From Deltaproteobacteria bacterium (GTDB lineage: Bacteria; Desulfobacterota; Syntrophia; Syntrophales; JAFGHS01), in NCBI GenBank assembly GCA_016930075.1, contig JAFGHS010000094.1, positions 1 to 60,663 on the forward strand: 60,663 bases of DNA, in the 5' to 3' direction. Numbering within the stretch: the first letter of the stretch is position 1; each line of letters starts with the position of its first letter. The position numbers were made by a program, and so were the translations under genes. Below are positions 25,353 to 34,416 of the stretch, piece by piece. The notes under the pieces are model-generated. The model was not told where the DNA came from. It did no database searches and saw nothing but the letters and a program-made list of their open reading frames with translations.

Positions 25353-26621
25353 TCACCAGCCCTTATTCCACATATCTTCATCGTTATAGATTTTTTCATC
25401 ATCCGACGCTTCCGGGGCGTCGAGTTCATGGTCCCGCGTCTCGCACTTTGCCTTTTGCGCTAAATATTCCCGATACCATTCATGGGCCGTAACCATGGAC
25501 ATGACTTCGCTGGTGCCCGTCCAGATGGACGCCAGGCGGACGTCGCGATAGATGCGCTCGATGGGAAAGACGTTCGTATAGGCGATCCCGCCCATGACCT
25601 GCATGGCGTTGTGGACAACTTTCTGGCATGATTCGGTGATGAATTTCTTGCTCTGTGAAACCATCCGCCGCACCCGGTTCATATCCGCGCCGTCATCGAC
25701 AGCACGGGCCGTCACATAAGCCATGGCGCGGGCGGCGTCGAGGAGCATGACCGCCTCGGCGACCTGAAAACTCACTCCCTCAAACTGGTTGATCACCTGG
25801 CCGAAGGCCTTGCGCCGGGCCGTATATTGTGTGGCGATCTCGAGGGCCGGGCGGGCGGCGCCGATGGTCATGGACGCCGTGCCCAGACGCTCCGGGATCA
25901 TCATGGTATTGAAAACGGCGTAGGCCCCCTGAACCTTTCCCACGACATTTTCCTTGGGGACTTTCACATTGCGAAAGATCAGTCGTCCCGTCCCTCCGCC
26001 CCGGCAGCCCATGAGGCCGTAGAGATATTTTACCTCGACGCCGGGGCCGCGATCGACGATGAAACAGGTAATCGCCTCCTGGGGTTTGGCGTCGGGATGG
26101 GTACGGGCGTAAACAAGAAAATAATCTGCGCCCTCCGCGCCGACGATGAAGCGCTTCTGGCCGTTTAAGAGATAGTGATCGCCGCAGTCTTCCGCCCTGG
26201 TCGTTGCGCCGAAGAAATCCGATCCGCCCCGTGGCTCCGTCAGGCATTCCGCCGCAAAAAGGTCGCCTCTCAGCAGGGGTTTGACGTACTTTTCTTTTTG
26301 TTCATCCGTTCCGTGCAGGATAATGGCGTCGCAGACCAGTTCCGCGCCGACGCCGAAAACGCAGGCGACCTCATAGCCCAGGGTGCCCACTTCCTCCATG
26401 ATCATGCAGGTCGTCACCCAATCCATTCCCCTGCCGCCCCATTTTTTCGGGTAACGGCAGCCCATCAAGTTCCTGCGGCCCGCTTCCCTGAGGAACTCTT
26501 TGGGAAACTTGATCGCATCCGCGTCCATATCAAGGATCATTTGGCGGGGCGTCCATTTCACCAGATCCCGCACCTCGTCGCGGATTTGGATTTGCTCTTT
26601 CGTCATCATATAATCAAACAT
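25353..26621 (-). CDS. Acyl-CoA dehydrogenase family protein
   Basis: A 422-residue ACAD with AGGAGG before its ATG. CLTEPRGGSDFFGAT is the flavin/substrate motif, and RRKAFGQVINQFEGVSFQVA is the standard helical segment. The usual C-terminal YEGT catalytic glutamate is replaced (IWTGTSEVMS). An IPERL segment lies where isovaleryl-CoA and long-chain enzymes carry their base on helix G, so the base may be there. A charged C-terminal tail (about 395-422) is additional. Substrate unknown. It is monocistronic on this strand, with aspS upstream. Confidence 0.87.
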   Translation of the reverse strand: MFDYMMTKEQIQIRDEVRDLVKWTPRQMILDMDADAIKFPKEFLREAGRRNLMGCRYPKKWGGRGMDWVTTCMIMEEVGTLGYEVACVFGVGAELVCDAIILHGTDEQKEKYVKPLLRGDLFAAECLTEPRGGSDFFGATTRAEDCGDHYLLNGQKRFIVGAEGADYFLVYARTHPDAKPQEAITCFIVDRGPGVEVKYLYGLMGCRGGGTGRLIFRNVKVPKENVVGKVQGAYAVFNTMMIPERLGTASMTIGAARPALEIATQYTARRKAFGQVINQFEGVSFQVAEAVMLLDAARAMAYVTARAVDDGADMNRVRRMVSQSKKFITESCQKVVHNAMQVMGGIAYTNVFPIERIYRDVRLASIWTGTSEVMSMVTAHEWYREYLAQKAKCETRDHELDAPEASDDEKIYNDEDMWNKGW

Positions 26622-26644
26622 GGGAGCCTCCTTTCACCGGGTGT

Positions 26645-26669
26645 GGGGACAGATTTGAAATCAATCCCC
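26645..26669. repeat. GGGGACAGATTT palindrome (family R5), degenerate copy
   Basis: Twelve-base arm GGGGACAGATTT, one centre base, then AAATCAATCCCC, an imperfect match to the family's second arm. It lies in the gap between aspS and the acyl-CoA dehydrogenase. Confidence 0.6.
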
Positions 26670-26714
26670 TGTTAAAAGATTTTCGGCAAGCAAAATGGGT
26701 TTCCGGCAACGGTC

Positions 26715-28487
26715 CTAAAGCTTTGACTTCTCCAATATAAGATGCAGCTCTTTCAACTGCAGCGGCGTCACTTCCGACGGCGCATTCATCATCAGGTCCT
26801 GGGCCTGCTGGTTGAACGGGAAGGCGATAATTTCCCGCAGGTTCGACTCGCCCGCCAGGAGCATGACGATGCGGTCGATGCCCGGTGCAATGCCGCCGTG
26901 GGGCGGCGCACCCAACTTGAACGCCCGCATCATCCCGCCGAATTTCTCATCCACATGTTCTTTCGCATATCCGGCGATCTCGAAGGCCTTGTACATGATT
27001 TCCGGTTCGTGGTTGCGGATCGCCCCGCTGGACAGTTCAATGCCGTTGCAGACAATATCGTATTGATAGGCCAATACGTCAAGAGGGTCCTTCGTCAGCA
27101 ATGCCTCCAGGCCGCCCTGGGGCATGGAAAAGGGATTGTGGCTGAACTCGATCTTCCCCGTCGTTTCGTTTTTCTCGTACATGGGGAAATCCACGATCCA
27201 GCACAAATGAAAGACGTTCTCGTCGATCAAGCCAAGCGTTTTTCCCAGCTCCGTCCGCACCTTGCCCCCGATGTCGCAAACCAGATCCTCCCGGTCCGCC
27301 AGAAAGAACATCACATCCCCATCCTCAATTCCGCCTTTTGCCGAGAGTGCATCCAGTTCGGAGCGGCTGAGAAATTTTACGATGGGGCTTTTCTCCTTGC
27401 CGTCGCTCCAGACGATATACCCCAAACCCTTTGCCCCCACGGACTGGCCGAAGGCAACCATATCGTCAAAAAATTTCCGCGACTGATTGGCAATTTCCTT
27501 GACCACGATGGCGCGGACAATGCCGCCCTGTTTGACGACGCCGCCGAAGGCCTTGAACTGCGTGTCGCGGAAAATATCCGTTACATCGATCATCTGAAGC
27601 GGGTTGCGCAGATCCGGCTTGTCGGTGCCGTATCGTTTCATGGCCTCACGGTAGGGAATGCGCGGATAGGGGGGCGTCGTGATTTTCTTTGCGCTGAATT
27701 CCTGAAAGAGACCTGTCAGGACGTCTTCGACGACGGCAAAGACGTCTTCCTGAGTCACAAAGCTCATCTCCAGATCGAGCTGGTAGAATTCACCCGGCGA
27801 ACGGTCGGCGCGGGCATCCTCATCGCGGAAACAGGGCGCAATCTGGAAATAGCGGTCGAATCCCGCGACCATGAGCAGCTGCTTGAACTGCTGCGGCGCC
27901 TGCGGCAGGGCATAAAATTTGCCGGGATGAAGCCGGCTGGGCACCAGGAAGTCCCGTGCGCCTTCCGGGGAGCTACTCGTCAGGATGGGCGTCTGATACT
28001 CATTGAAGTTCAGGGCCGTCATCCGGCGCCGGATGGAGGCGATCACCTGCGACCGCAGAAGAATGTTTTTATGCAGGCGGTCGCGCCGCAGATCCAGGAA
28101 ACGATATTGGAGACGGATCGCCTCCGGGGCGTTGTCGTCTTTGGCAATCAGGAAGGGCAATACGTCCGCTTCGCCGAGCACTTCCATGTCGTCGGCCGCC
28201 ACTTCGATTTCCCCGGTGGCCAGCCGGGGATTCACCGTATCGGCGGTGCGTTCAACCACGTTTCCGGTAAAGCACACGACCGTTTCAACCCGCCAGTCCT
28301 CAACGCTTTTGTAAAATTCCCGCTGCGGATCGACAACGATCTGCGTCAGACCGTAATGGTCGCGCAAATCAATAAAAATGATTCCGCCGTGGTCCCGGAC
28401 GCTGTGTATCCATCCGGACAGCCTGACCTGCCGCCCGCTGTGTTCCTTACGTAATTCGCCGCATGTGTGCGTTCTGTACCGATGCAT
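26715..28487 (-). CDS. aspS: Aspartyl-tRNA synthetase (probably non-discriminating)
   Basis: A 590-residue bacterial-type AspRS: OB anticodon-binding domain at the N-terminus ([20 protein letters not shown]), class II motifs 2 and 3 ([34 protein letters not shown]) and the inserted GAD domain. The start at 28487 follows a GGGGGAG. The RDHGG sequence in the anticodon domain has His where Asp-specific Escherichia coli enzyme has Leu. That His is associated with bacterial non-discriminating AspRS, which also makes Asp-tRNA(Asn) for GatCAB. A leader ORF, alternative hairpins and a terminator precede the gene, suggesting attenuation control. Confidence 0.95.
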   Translation of the reverse strand: MHRYRTHTCGELRKEHSGRQVRLSGWIHSVRDHGGIIFIDLRDHYGLTQIVVDPQREFYKSVEDWRVETVVCFTGNVVERTADTVNPRLATGEIEVAADDMEVLGEADVLPFLIAKDDNAPEAIRLQYRFLDLRRDRLHKNILLRSQVIASIRRRMTALNFNEYQTPILTSSSPEGARDFLVPSRLHPGKFYALPQAPQQFKQLLMVAGFDRYFQIAPCFRDEDARADRSPGEFYQLDLEMSFVTQEDVFAVVEDVLTGLFQEFSAKKITTPPYPRIPYREAMKRYGTDKPDLRNPLQMIDVTDIFRDTQFKAFGGVVKQGGIVRAIVVKEIANQSRKFFDDMVAFGQSVGAKGLGYIVWSDGKEKSPIVKFLSRSELDALSAKGGIEDGDVMFFLADREDLVCDIGGKVRTELGKTLGLIDENVFHLCWIVDFPMYEKNETTGKIEFSHNPFSMPQGGLEALLTKDPLDVLAYQYDIVCNGIELSSGAIRNHEPEIMYKAFEIAGYAKEHVDEKFGGMMRAFKLGAPPHGGIAPGIDRIVMLLAGESNLREIIAFPFNQQAQDLMMNAPSEVTPLQLKELHLILEKSKL

Positions 28488-28554
28488 CTTTTTTTCTCCC
28501 CCTCTTTTTCTGCCGTTCCATGACTCAACAGGAATATTTTGCCCATTAAAACCA

Positions 28555-28591
28555 TAAAAAAACCCCACTATCTCTGTCTCATAGTGGGGTT
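28555..28591 (-). terminator. Intrinsic terminator in the aspS leader
   Basis: On the minus strand an 11-base stem AACCCCACTAT / ATAGTGGGGTT with a nine-base loop runs into seven or more T residues. It lies 70-100 bases before the aspS start and just after a short leader ORF, so it would cut off aspS transcription unless disrupted. Confidence 0.85.
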
Positions 28592-28653
28592 TGTCCGGAC
28601 TTACTTTGTTATCGGTTATGTGCTTGCCGCCGCATACCCGTCCGCCCCACTAT
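28581..28653 (-). promoter_or_regulatory. Putative antiterminator pairing of the aspS attenuator
   Basis: The leader RNA contains ATAGTGGGG at 28653-28645, inside the leader ORF. It is identical to the 3' arm of the terminator and complementary to its 5' arm CCCCACTAT (28589-28581). Pairing of the early copy with the 5' arm would exclude the terminator hairpin. This is the expected geometry of a transcription attenuator. Confidence 0.65.
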
Positions 28654-28723
28654 GGACACCATTGTGCCCATAATTATTATTACGATTATTATCATCGATG
28701 AATGGGGCATAAAATGTATTCAT
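28616..28723 (-). CDS. Putative aspS leader peptide (35 codons)
   Basis: ATG to TAA with no interruption between a sigma-70-like promoter and the terminator. Residues 10-17 read DDNNRNNN, encoded by a run of GAT and AAT codons, so seven of eight consecutive codons call for the tRNAs that a non-discriminating AspRS charges. The segment after the run (His-Ser-Gly-Ala codons) is the one that can pair with the terminator. The Shine-Dalgarno is weak (GGCGG four bases upstream). By analogy with pheST and amino-acid operon leaders, slow translation of the Asp/Asn codons would favour antitermination. Too short for standard gene calls; translation is inferred. Confidence 0.55.
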   Translation of the reverse strand: MNTFYAPFIDDNNRNNNYGHNGVHSGADGYAAAST

Positions 28724-28765
28724 AAAACCGCCGTAACCCGTAAAGCCAAAATAAAATTATGGGGC

Positions 28766-28794
28766 AACATAATAGAGTTCCCCGGTTCTGTCAA
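28766..28794 (-). promoter_or_regulatory. Putative sigma-70 promoter of the aspS leader
   Basis: On the minus strand TTGACA (28794-28789), 17 bases, then TATGTT (28771-28766). The predicted RNA start is about 35 bases before the leader ORF. Confidence 0.65.
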
Positions 28795-28950
28795 ATAAAA
28801 AAATCCGGTTTGCCGTACCTTTTTCCGACGGCATCATTGCCGTATTTTTTTCTTCTTCACCCTTGTATGGAAAATCGCCTTGTGTCATGATAACGTCGCT
28901 TCGTTTGAGAAAGGATATGCATGTCTGAGAAAAATCAATTATGGGGAGGG

Positions 28951-28975
28951 GGGGACAGATTTAAAATCTGTCCCC
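28951..28975. repeat. GGGGACAGATTT palindrome (family R5), perfect copy
   Basis: Perfect 12-base arms GGGGACAGATTT and AAATCTGTCCCC around one base, 14 bases before the adenine deaminase start. Confidence 0.8.
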
Positions 28976-28988
28976 GATAAACGCTGAC

Positions 28989-30626
28989 ATGGGCGATGAC
29001 TTTACCATAAGCGGACAGATTGTCGATGTTGCTGCGGGCGATATTTTTCCGGGCAGGGTTTCCATGGAAGACGGCCGGATTACGCGGGTCGCCCGGCTGA
29101 AAAGCGCCCCGGATCGTTTGATCTGCCCGGGCTTCATCGATGCCCATGTCCATATTGAAAGCTCCCTTTTGATCCCCGCCGAATTTGCCGCCGTCGCCGT
29201 CACGCACGGCACGGTCGGCGCCGTCTCCGACCCCCACGAGATCGCCAATGTCCTCGGCGTCCGCGGTGTGGAATACATGATTGAAAACGGCCGTCAAGTC
29301 CCCTTTTATTTCTGCTGGGGCGCGCCGTCCTGCGTCCCCGCCACGCCCTTTGACTCGGCCGGCGGGCGCATCACGGTTCAGGATATCCGCTATTTGTTCA
29401 CGTTGCCGGAAGTCGGCTATCTTTCCGAAATGATGAACTACCCGGGCGTCTTGGCGAATGCCCCGGAGGTGATGGAAAAGCTGATTCTCGCCCGCGCCAT
29501 GAAGAAACCCATCGACGGCCATGCCCCTCTATTGCGGGGGGACGACCTGAGCCGATACATTGCGGCAGGCATCTCCACGGACCACGAGTCGGTCGGTTTC
29601 GAGGAGGCGAAAGAAAAGATCGAAAAGGGCATGAAGATTCTGCTCCGCGAAGGATCGGGGGGGCGGAATTTAGACGATCTTCAGCCTCTCTTGTTCGATC
29701 ATGCCGCCGATTGCATGTTTTGCACCGACGATGCCCACCCCGGCTTTCTGGTTGGGGGCCATATCAACCGCATGGTGAGGCGGACGCTTGATGCCGGCAT
29801 ACCTCTGCTTTCCGCAATGCGTGCGGCCTGTTTGAATCCGGTGCGCCATTACGGCCTGAAGGCCGGTCTGCTGAAAGTGGGTGATAGCGCCGATTTCATC
29901 GTCATTCCGGAGGTCTCCAAAATGGAGGTGGAAGCGACGTATATCCGGGGCCGCCTGGTTGCCGCCGATGGGAAGTCGAAATTCAAATCCGAACCCTGCA
30001 AACCCGTCAATAACTTTGAACGCCATCCCGTCGCCGATGCGGAAATTCAGATGCCTGCGTCGGGAGCCCTGGTTAAAGTCATGGCCGTTACGGACGGACA
30101 ACTGGTAACGGAATGCGAACCGGCGGCGCCGACCGTCGATAACGGGTTTGTCATCGCCGATCCGGCAAGAGATATTCTGAAGCTCGTTGTTTTAAACCGT
30201 TATGAGAAAAAGGCCAGGCCGGCCGTTGCCTTTATCCGTGGCTTCGGACTGAAGCGGGGCGCCCTGGCAGCGAGCGTCGGGCATGATTCCCACAACATCA
30301 CTGCCGTCGGCGCTGATGATGAGAGTCTGGTCAAGGCGATCAACTGGGTGATCAAAAACAGGGGCGCCCTGGTCGTCGTGGACGGCAATGAAAAGGTTGT
30401 GCTGCCCCTGCCCGTTGCCGGGTTGATGTCCATGGAAGAAGGCCGCAAAGTTGCCGAAATCGAGGATGAATTAAATCAGGCGGCAAAGACCCTCGGCACA
30501 AACCTGACGTCGCCCCTGACGATGCTGAGTTTCATGTCCCTTCTCGTCATTCCGAAATTGAAGCTTTCCGCCCAGGGGTTGTTCGACGTGGAGAAATTCC
30601 GGCTCACGGATGCCTTTGCCCGGTGA
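28989..30626 (+). CDS. ade: Adenine deaminase
   Basis: A 545-residue amidohydrolase-superfamily enzyme converting adenine to hypoxanthine and ammonia in purine salvage. The metal-binding strand reads CPGFIDAHVHIESS, followed by the SDPHEIANVLG, DGHAP and STDHES segments specific to Ade/AdeC. The C-terminal half carries the AVGADDESLVKAINWV domain found in this family. Length agrees with bacterial adenine deaminases of about 550-590 residues. No strong Shine-Dalgarno precedes the ATG. It is transcribed alone, divergent from aspS and convergent with the HD-GYP gene. Confidence 0.92.
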   Translation: MGDDFTISGQIVDVAAGDIFPGRVSMEDGRITRVARLKSAPDRLICPGFIDAHVHIESSLLIPAEFAAVAVTHGTVGAVSDPHEIANVLGVRGVEYMIENGRQVPFYFCWGAPSCVPATPFDSAGGRITVQDIRYLFTLPEVGYLSEMMNYPGVLANAPEVMEKLILARAMKKPIDGHAPLLRGDDLSRYIAAGISTDHESVGFEEAKEKIEKGMKILLREGSGGRNLDDLQPLLFDHAADCMFCTDDAHPGFLVGGHINRMVRRTLDAGIPLLSAMRAACLNPVRHYGLKAGLLKVGDSADFIVIPEVSKMEVEATYIRGRLVAADGKSKFKSEPCKPVNNFERHPVADAEIQMPASGALVKVMAVTDGQLVTECEPAAPTVDNGFVIADPARDILKLVVLNRYEKKARPAVAFIRGFGLKRGALAASVGHDSHNITAVGADDESLVKAINWVIKNRGALVVVDGNEKVVLPLPVAGLMSMEEGRKVAEIEDELNQAAKTLGTNLTSPLTMLSFMSLLVIPKLKLSAQGLFDVEKFRLTDAFAR

Positions 30627-30655
30627 GGTGTCTTCAATCTGTAGCTGCCGGTATG

Positions 30656-30679
30656 TCCCGCTGCTTTTCGGGAGCGGGA
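30656..30679. terminator. Inverted repeat between convergent genes
   Basis: TCCCGCT and AGCGGGA arms with a 10-base loop, lying between the ade stop and the HD-GYP stop. Possibly a bidirectional terminator, but it lacks a T-run. Confidence 0.3.
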
Positions 30680-30680
30680 G

Positions 30681-33383
30681 TTACACCAATTTGTATCCGT
30701 TTTCCCTGAACAGCTTCAAACAGGCATCCACGACGACGGGATCATAAAGCTTGCCTTTGTTCTTTTCGATTTCCTCCAAAGCGGCATCAACCCCGAATGC
30801 CGGGCGGTAAGGACGATGGGAGGAGATGGCTTCCACCACGTCGGCCACGGACAGGATGCGGGACTCCGGCAATATGTCGCTTGCCGACAGGCCCTGGGGA
30901 TAACCGGAGCCGTCCATTCGCTCATGGTGCTGAAGAACCATTTCCGCCAGGGGCCAGGGGAAATCAATGTCTTTCAGGATATCGTAACCGATCTGGGGGT
31001 GGACCTGGACCAATTTATATTCAATAGCGCTTAATTTGCTTGTCTTACTCAATATTTCAGCGGGGACGGATATTTTGCCCAAGTCGTGAACATGACCGGC
31101 CATGCGCAAGCTGTCCACCTGGTCGGGGGAAAGTCCCATCTCATGGGCGATGGACCGGGCCAGATCCGCCACCCGCCGCTGGTGGCCCGCCGTATAAGGA
31201 TCCCGCGTTTCTATGGTCATGGACATGGCCTGGACAATTCCCCCCATGGATTTGCGCAGCTTTTCCAGGCTTTCGTGCAAAGCCCTTTCGGCTTTTTTGC
31301 GGGACGTAATATCTTCGATCGTCCCTTCATAATACAGCTCTTCTCCCTGATCGTCCAACACGCAATGTACATTCAGCGACCCCCATTTGATCGCGCCGGT
31401 TTTTGTATAAAATTGCATTTCGAAGTCTTTTGCCTGTCCTTCATGGTACAATTTAGCGAATAAATAATTACGTTCCGCCGGATTTACATAGATATGATCC
31501 GCAAAAACGAATACGCCGGCCATTAATTCCTTGGGGGAATCATAGCCCAATATTTTGGCCCCGGCGGAATTGACCATGGTAATTTTTCCATAGGGATCGG
31601 TCTGAAAAAAACCTTCTACAGCATTTTCGACGATGGAGCGGTATTTCTCCTCGGCCTGACGCAGGGACTCCTCTGCATTCTTACGTTCCGTGATGTCGCT
31701 GATCGTGCCGATCCATTTATAGGCCCTCCCGTTATGATCATACAAACCCGTTCCTGAACCCTGGAAATGGAAAATCTCTCCTGCCTTATTAACCACCCGA
31801 TATTCTGCCAGATATCTTAGCCTGTCGCGTATGCGTTGCCGGGTTTCCTGTCTGATACGCTCATAGTCGTCAGGGTGGATTAATTTTTGAAAGGTTTCAA
31901 CGGTGTCCGGAATTTCCCCCAGGAGATGCATGATTCTTTGAGGGGCGTTGCTGAACCAGTCAATATGACCTGTTTTGATGTCGCATTCGTAAATGATGTC
32001 ATTGCTGCTTTCGGCGGCATGGCGAAATCGCTCTTCGCTTTCCTGCAGGGCCTTCTGCGTTTTCCTGAGATCTGTAATATCCCGCGATATGCCGCGGAAT
32101 CCTATGGGGATCCCTGCTGTATCCCTGATCAGGGATGCGGAGGTTTCTACGGTTCTCCTTTCGCCTTTGTTGGTAATCACTTCGTACTGCAATCCCCTAA
32201 ACGATTCTCCGGTGCGATATATCCGGTTAAATTCCCGAAATATGATTTCGGCGTTTTCCGCATCCGTATACCGGCGATAATTAATGACCGCTAATTCTTC
32301 CGGCGGGTATCCATGTCCCCGTATCATGGCATCATTGGCAAAGGTTATTTTGCCTGCCAGGTCGGTCTCAAAATAACTGTCTTCAAGGGTGTTGAGAATC
32401 GTGCGATATTTCTCTTCCGACTTCCTGATGGCCTCCTCGGCCTGTTTGCGCCCGGTGATGTCCCTGGACGCTCCATAAAGCCCGGTCAAAGCGCCCTGAT
32501 CATCCCGAATCCCGCTGATGATCGACTCCAGCCAGCGGGTTGAGCCGTTTTTATGATAGAATTCCAGTGCAAGGATCACGTGCCTCCGGGAATCGGCATT
32601 GCCCTGTTTTTCAAGAGCCAGCTCCTTCAATAATGTTTCCGTTATGATCGACAGGGAATCCGGCGTCAACTGCTCGCGGAAATTCTGTTGCGTACGCTCC
32701 TCCGGGCTGAATCCAAGCACCGTTTCCATGGAGGGGGTGACATAGACGGTCTGCAGGTCCATGTCCATGATCCACAGGATGTCATTCATGTTTTCGGTCA
32801 GGAACCGGTATCTTTTTTCGCTTTCCCGGAGTTCCTCCTCGGCCCGCTTACGGTCGGTGATGTCGCGGAAAAAAGCGGAAAAGTAAGTTTTTTCATCAAG
32901 TGTTATCATACTTGAACTGACATCCGCGAAAATGACGGAGCCGTCATCGCGGAGAACGGGGATTCCGGTTGAAAATTGAAGCTCGCCGCTGACATGCTTC
33001 CGAAATTCCTTTTCAATGCCCGGCCACTCGTCTGACGGATGAAGGGATGGAATGGACCGGCCGGCCAGGTCTTCTTCGGAGCATCCTATCAATTGCGCCA
33101 TGGCGCTGTTGCCGTGGATGATCTTGTGTGTATTTCCGTCGAAAAAGATGATGCCGTCTTTGCTGTTTTCAAAGATATTTCGGAATCTGCTCTCATACTC
33201 AGTCGGATTTATTGCGGCGTGTTTGACAGTCAGGGTCTTGATTCCAGGGATGCTCTCATATTCGGCCGGATGTATTACGGTTGGCTTATCTTCATTCTTC
33301 CGATCTTCCAGTTCATCGATCCGGCGCTTGAGGTCGCCCAGCTCTTTGATGAGTTGCGCCTTGGTTTTTCTTTCCTCTTTCAT
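30681..33383 (-). CDS. Five-PAS sensor with C-terminal HD-GYP phosphodiesterase domain
   Basis: A 900-residue cytoplasmic protein. After a short coiled coil it has five PAS/PAC units starting near residues 68, 190, 315, 440 and 570, each introduced by an ExEERYR-like helix. The C-terminal HD-GYP domain follows from about 705: HVHDLGKIS holds the HD metal pair and HHERMDGSGYPQGL the GYP motif. Such domains hydrolyse cyclic di-GMP. No transmembrane segment is evident, so it senses an internal or diffusible signal. It is followed on the same strand by the sugar transferase/PilZ operon, suggesting c-di-GMP control of polysaccharide synthesis. Confidence 0.92.
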   Translation of the reverse strand: MKEERKTKAQLIKELGDLKRRIDELEDRKNEDKPTVIHPAEYESIPGIKTLTVKHAAINPTEYESRFRNIFENSKDGIIFFDGNTHKIIHGNSAMAQLIGCSEEDLAGRSIPSLHPSDEWPGIEKEFRKHVSGELQFSTGIPVLRDDGSVIFADVSSSMITLDEKTYFSAFFRDITDRKRAEEELRESEKRYRFLTENMNDILWIMDMDLQTVYVTPSMETVLGFSPEERTQQNFREQLTPDSLSIITETLLKELALEKQGNADSRRHVILALEFYHKNGSTRWLESIISGIRDDQGALTGLYGASRDITGRKQAEEAIRKSEEKYRTILNTLEDSYFETDLAGKITFANDAMIRGHGYPPEELAVINYRRYTDAENAEIIFREFNRIYRTGESFRGLQYEVITNKGERRTVETSASLIRDTAGIPIGFRGISRDITDLRKTQKALQESEERFRHAAESSNDIIYECDIKTGHIDWFSNAPQRIMHLLGEIPDTVETFQKLIHPDDYERIRQETRQRIRDRLRYLAEYRVVNKAGEIFHFQGSGTGLYDHNGRAYKWIGTISDITERKNAEESLRQAEEKYRSIVENAVEGFFQTDPYGKITMVNSAGAKILGYDSPKELMAGVFVFADHIYVNPAERNYLFAKLYHEGQAKDFEMQFYTKTGAIKWGSLNVHCVLDDQGEELYYEGTIEDITSRKKAERALHESLEKLRKSMGGIVQAMSMTIETRDPYTAGHQRRVADLARSIAHEMGLSPDQVDSLRMAGHVHDLGKISVPAEILSKTSKLSAIEYKLVQVHPQIGYDILKDIDFPWPLAEMVLQHHERMDGSGYPQGLSASDILPESRILSVADVVEAISSHRPYRPAFGVDAALEEIEKNKGKLYDPVVVDACLKLFRENGYKLV

Positions 33384-33525
33384 TTTTAAATTCCTTCAGG
33401 TTAAATACCGGTTCTGCTGCAGATCCACTGTTGTTTGACATTTCCGTGATTATCAGGGAAACATCCCAAGCGTAAATGGTGCAAAACGAAACAAAAGAGA
33501 TTTAAATGAAAGACAACCGGCGCTA

Positions 33526-33554
33526 ACTATAGGCGATGGTTCATTAAAATGCAA
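33526..33554 (-). promoter_or_regulatory. Putative sigma-70 promoter of the HD-GYP gene
   Basis: Minus strand TTGCAT, 17 bases, TATAGT, giving a leader of about 135 bases. The remaining gap to 33687 holds nothing else I can identify. Confidence 0.5.
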
Positions 33555-33687
33555 GCAACTAATATTATCCGTCATTTTTTTTTATGATTGGATGTCACTG
33601 CTTCGGGAGTATTCAATGACGCGATAAAGGTTATGGTTATTGATGGAAAGGCAATATGGAACCATCCGCCTGCGGCATAAGGCAGCC

Positions 33688-34416
33688 TTAAAGCCCTTTG
33701 GCCCTGGCTATGACGGCAATGCCCCTGCCAATGATATATAAATCGAGCAGCAGAAGCCTGAAAGGCGAATAATGAAGATAGCGGTGGACATATTCATACT
33801 CATATTCGGGCTTGCCGAATTCGGGGGTCCCCTTCCTTATGTGCCCGTAGCCGAGAAGTCCGCCCCTGATGAGTGAACGGGGAATATTCCCCTGCGCCAG
33901 GTCGCGCTCGTAGTGATGCACCGCTATAGGCCGCGGGCCGACGAGGGACATATCGCCTTTAAGGACATTGAAAAACTGGGGGATTTCATCCAGGTAAAAT
34001 TTCTTCACAAATTTTCCCAGAAAAGTCCTTGCCTCAGGGTCCCATTCATTCATGAAAGCGTGCCAGTCGCCTTTTGCCTGCAATTCCTTATCAATGAACT
34101 TCACTTTGATTAACCGGATTTTGTATTTTTTAAAAACCTTGCCCCGGCTGACCGCATGATAATAAAAAAACAGGGGTCCGCGGTTATCCTTGATAAAAAT
34201 TCCTTCGATCCAGTTAAAGATCATCAATAAAATGATCACCGGCAGACAACAGGTTAAAATGATAAATGCCGCCAGTTTATCGAAAATTAATTTGGGAAGA
34301 GGGACGTCTATGGGGTTTTTCAGTTCGAAAAGGTCTTTGTATTTTGCCTTGATCTCATCCGTCGGCGGTTTGTAAGGAAAGGCTTCTTTGGGTTCCGTAT
34401 AGTTTGATGTCATCAC
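33688..34416 (-). CDS. Bacterial sugar transferase (undecaprenyl-phosphate sugar phosphotransferase type)
   Basis: A 242-residue member of the WcaJ/PglC-core family. A membrane segment at about 46-70 (KLAAFIILTCCLPVIILLMI) is followed by DNRGPLFFYY and RLIKVKFID. The catalytic region KKFYLDEIPQFFNVLKGDMS leads to the LVGPRPIAVHHYE motif. It starts exopolysaccharide repeat-unit synthesis by moving a sugar-1-phosphate onto the lipid carrier. The usual DE dyad follows L rather than ST (LDEIPQ), and the F-K-x-R-S motif is altered (KKYKIRLI). It overlaps the PilZ gene by four bases. Confidence 0.88.
   Translation of the reverse strand: MMTSNYTEPKEAFPYKPPTDEIKAKYKDLFELKNPIDVPLPKLIFDKLAAFIILTCCLPVIILLMIFNWIEGIFIKDNRGPLFFYYHAVSRGKVFKKYKIRLIKVKFIDKELQAKGDWHAFMNEWDPEARTFLGKFVKKFYLDEIPQFFNVLKGDMSLVGPRPIAVHHYERDLAQGNIPRSLIRGGLLGYGHIRKGTPEFGKPEYEYEYVHRYLHYSPFRLLLLDLYIIGRGIAVIARAKGL

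Noticed and set aside
26742-28454. A 570-codon plus-strand open frame opposite aspS.
   Set aside because: It mirrors AspRS codons, has no domain and no ribosome site; AspRS is certain.
28555-28800. A T-box riboswitch controlling aspS.
   Set aside because: No T-box consensus (the TGG-ACCGCG-type motif) is visible; the leader ORF with Asp/Asn codons explains the terminator better.
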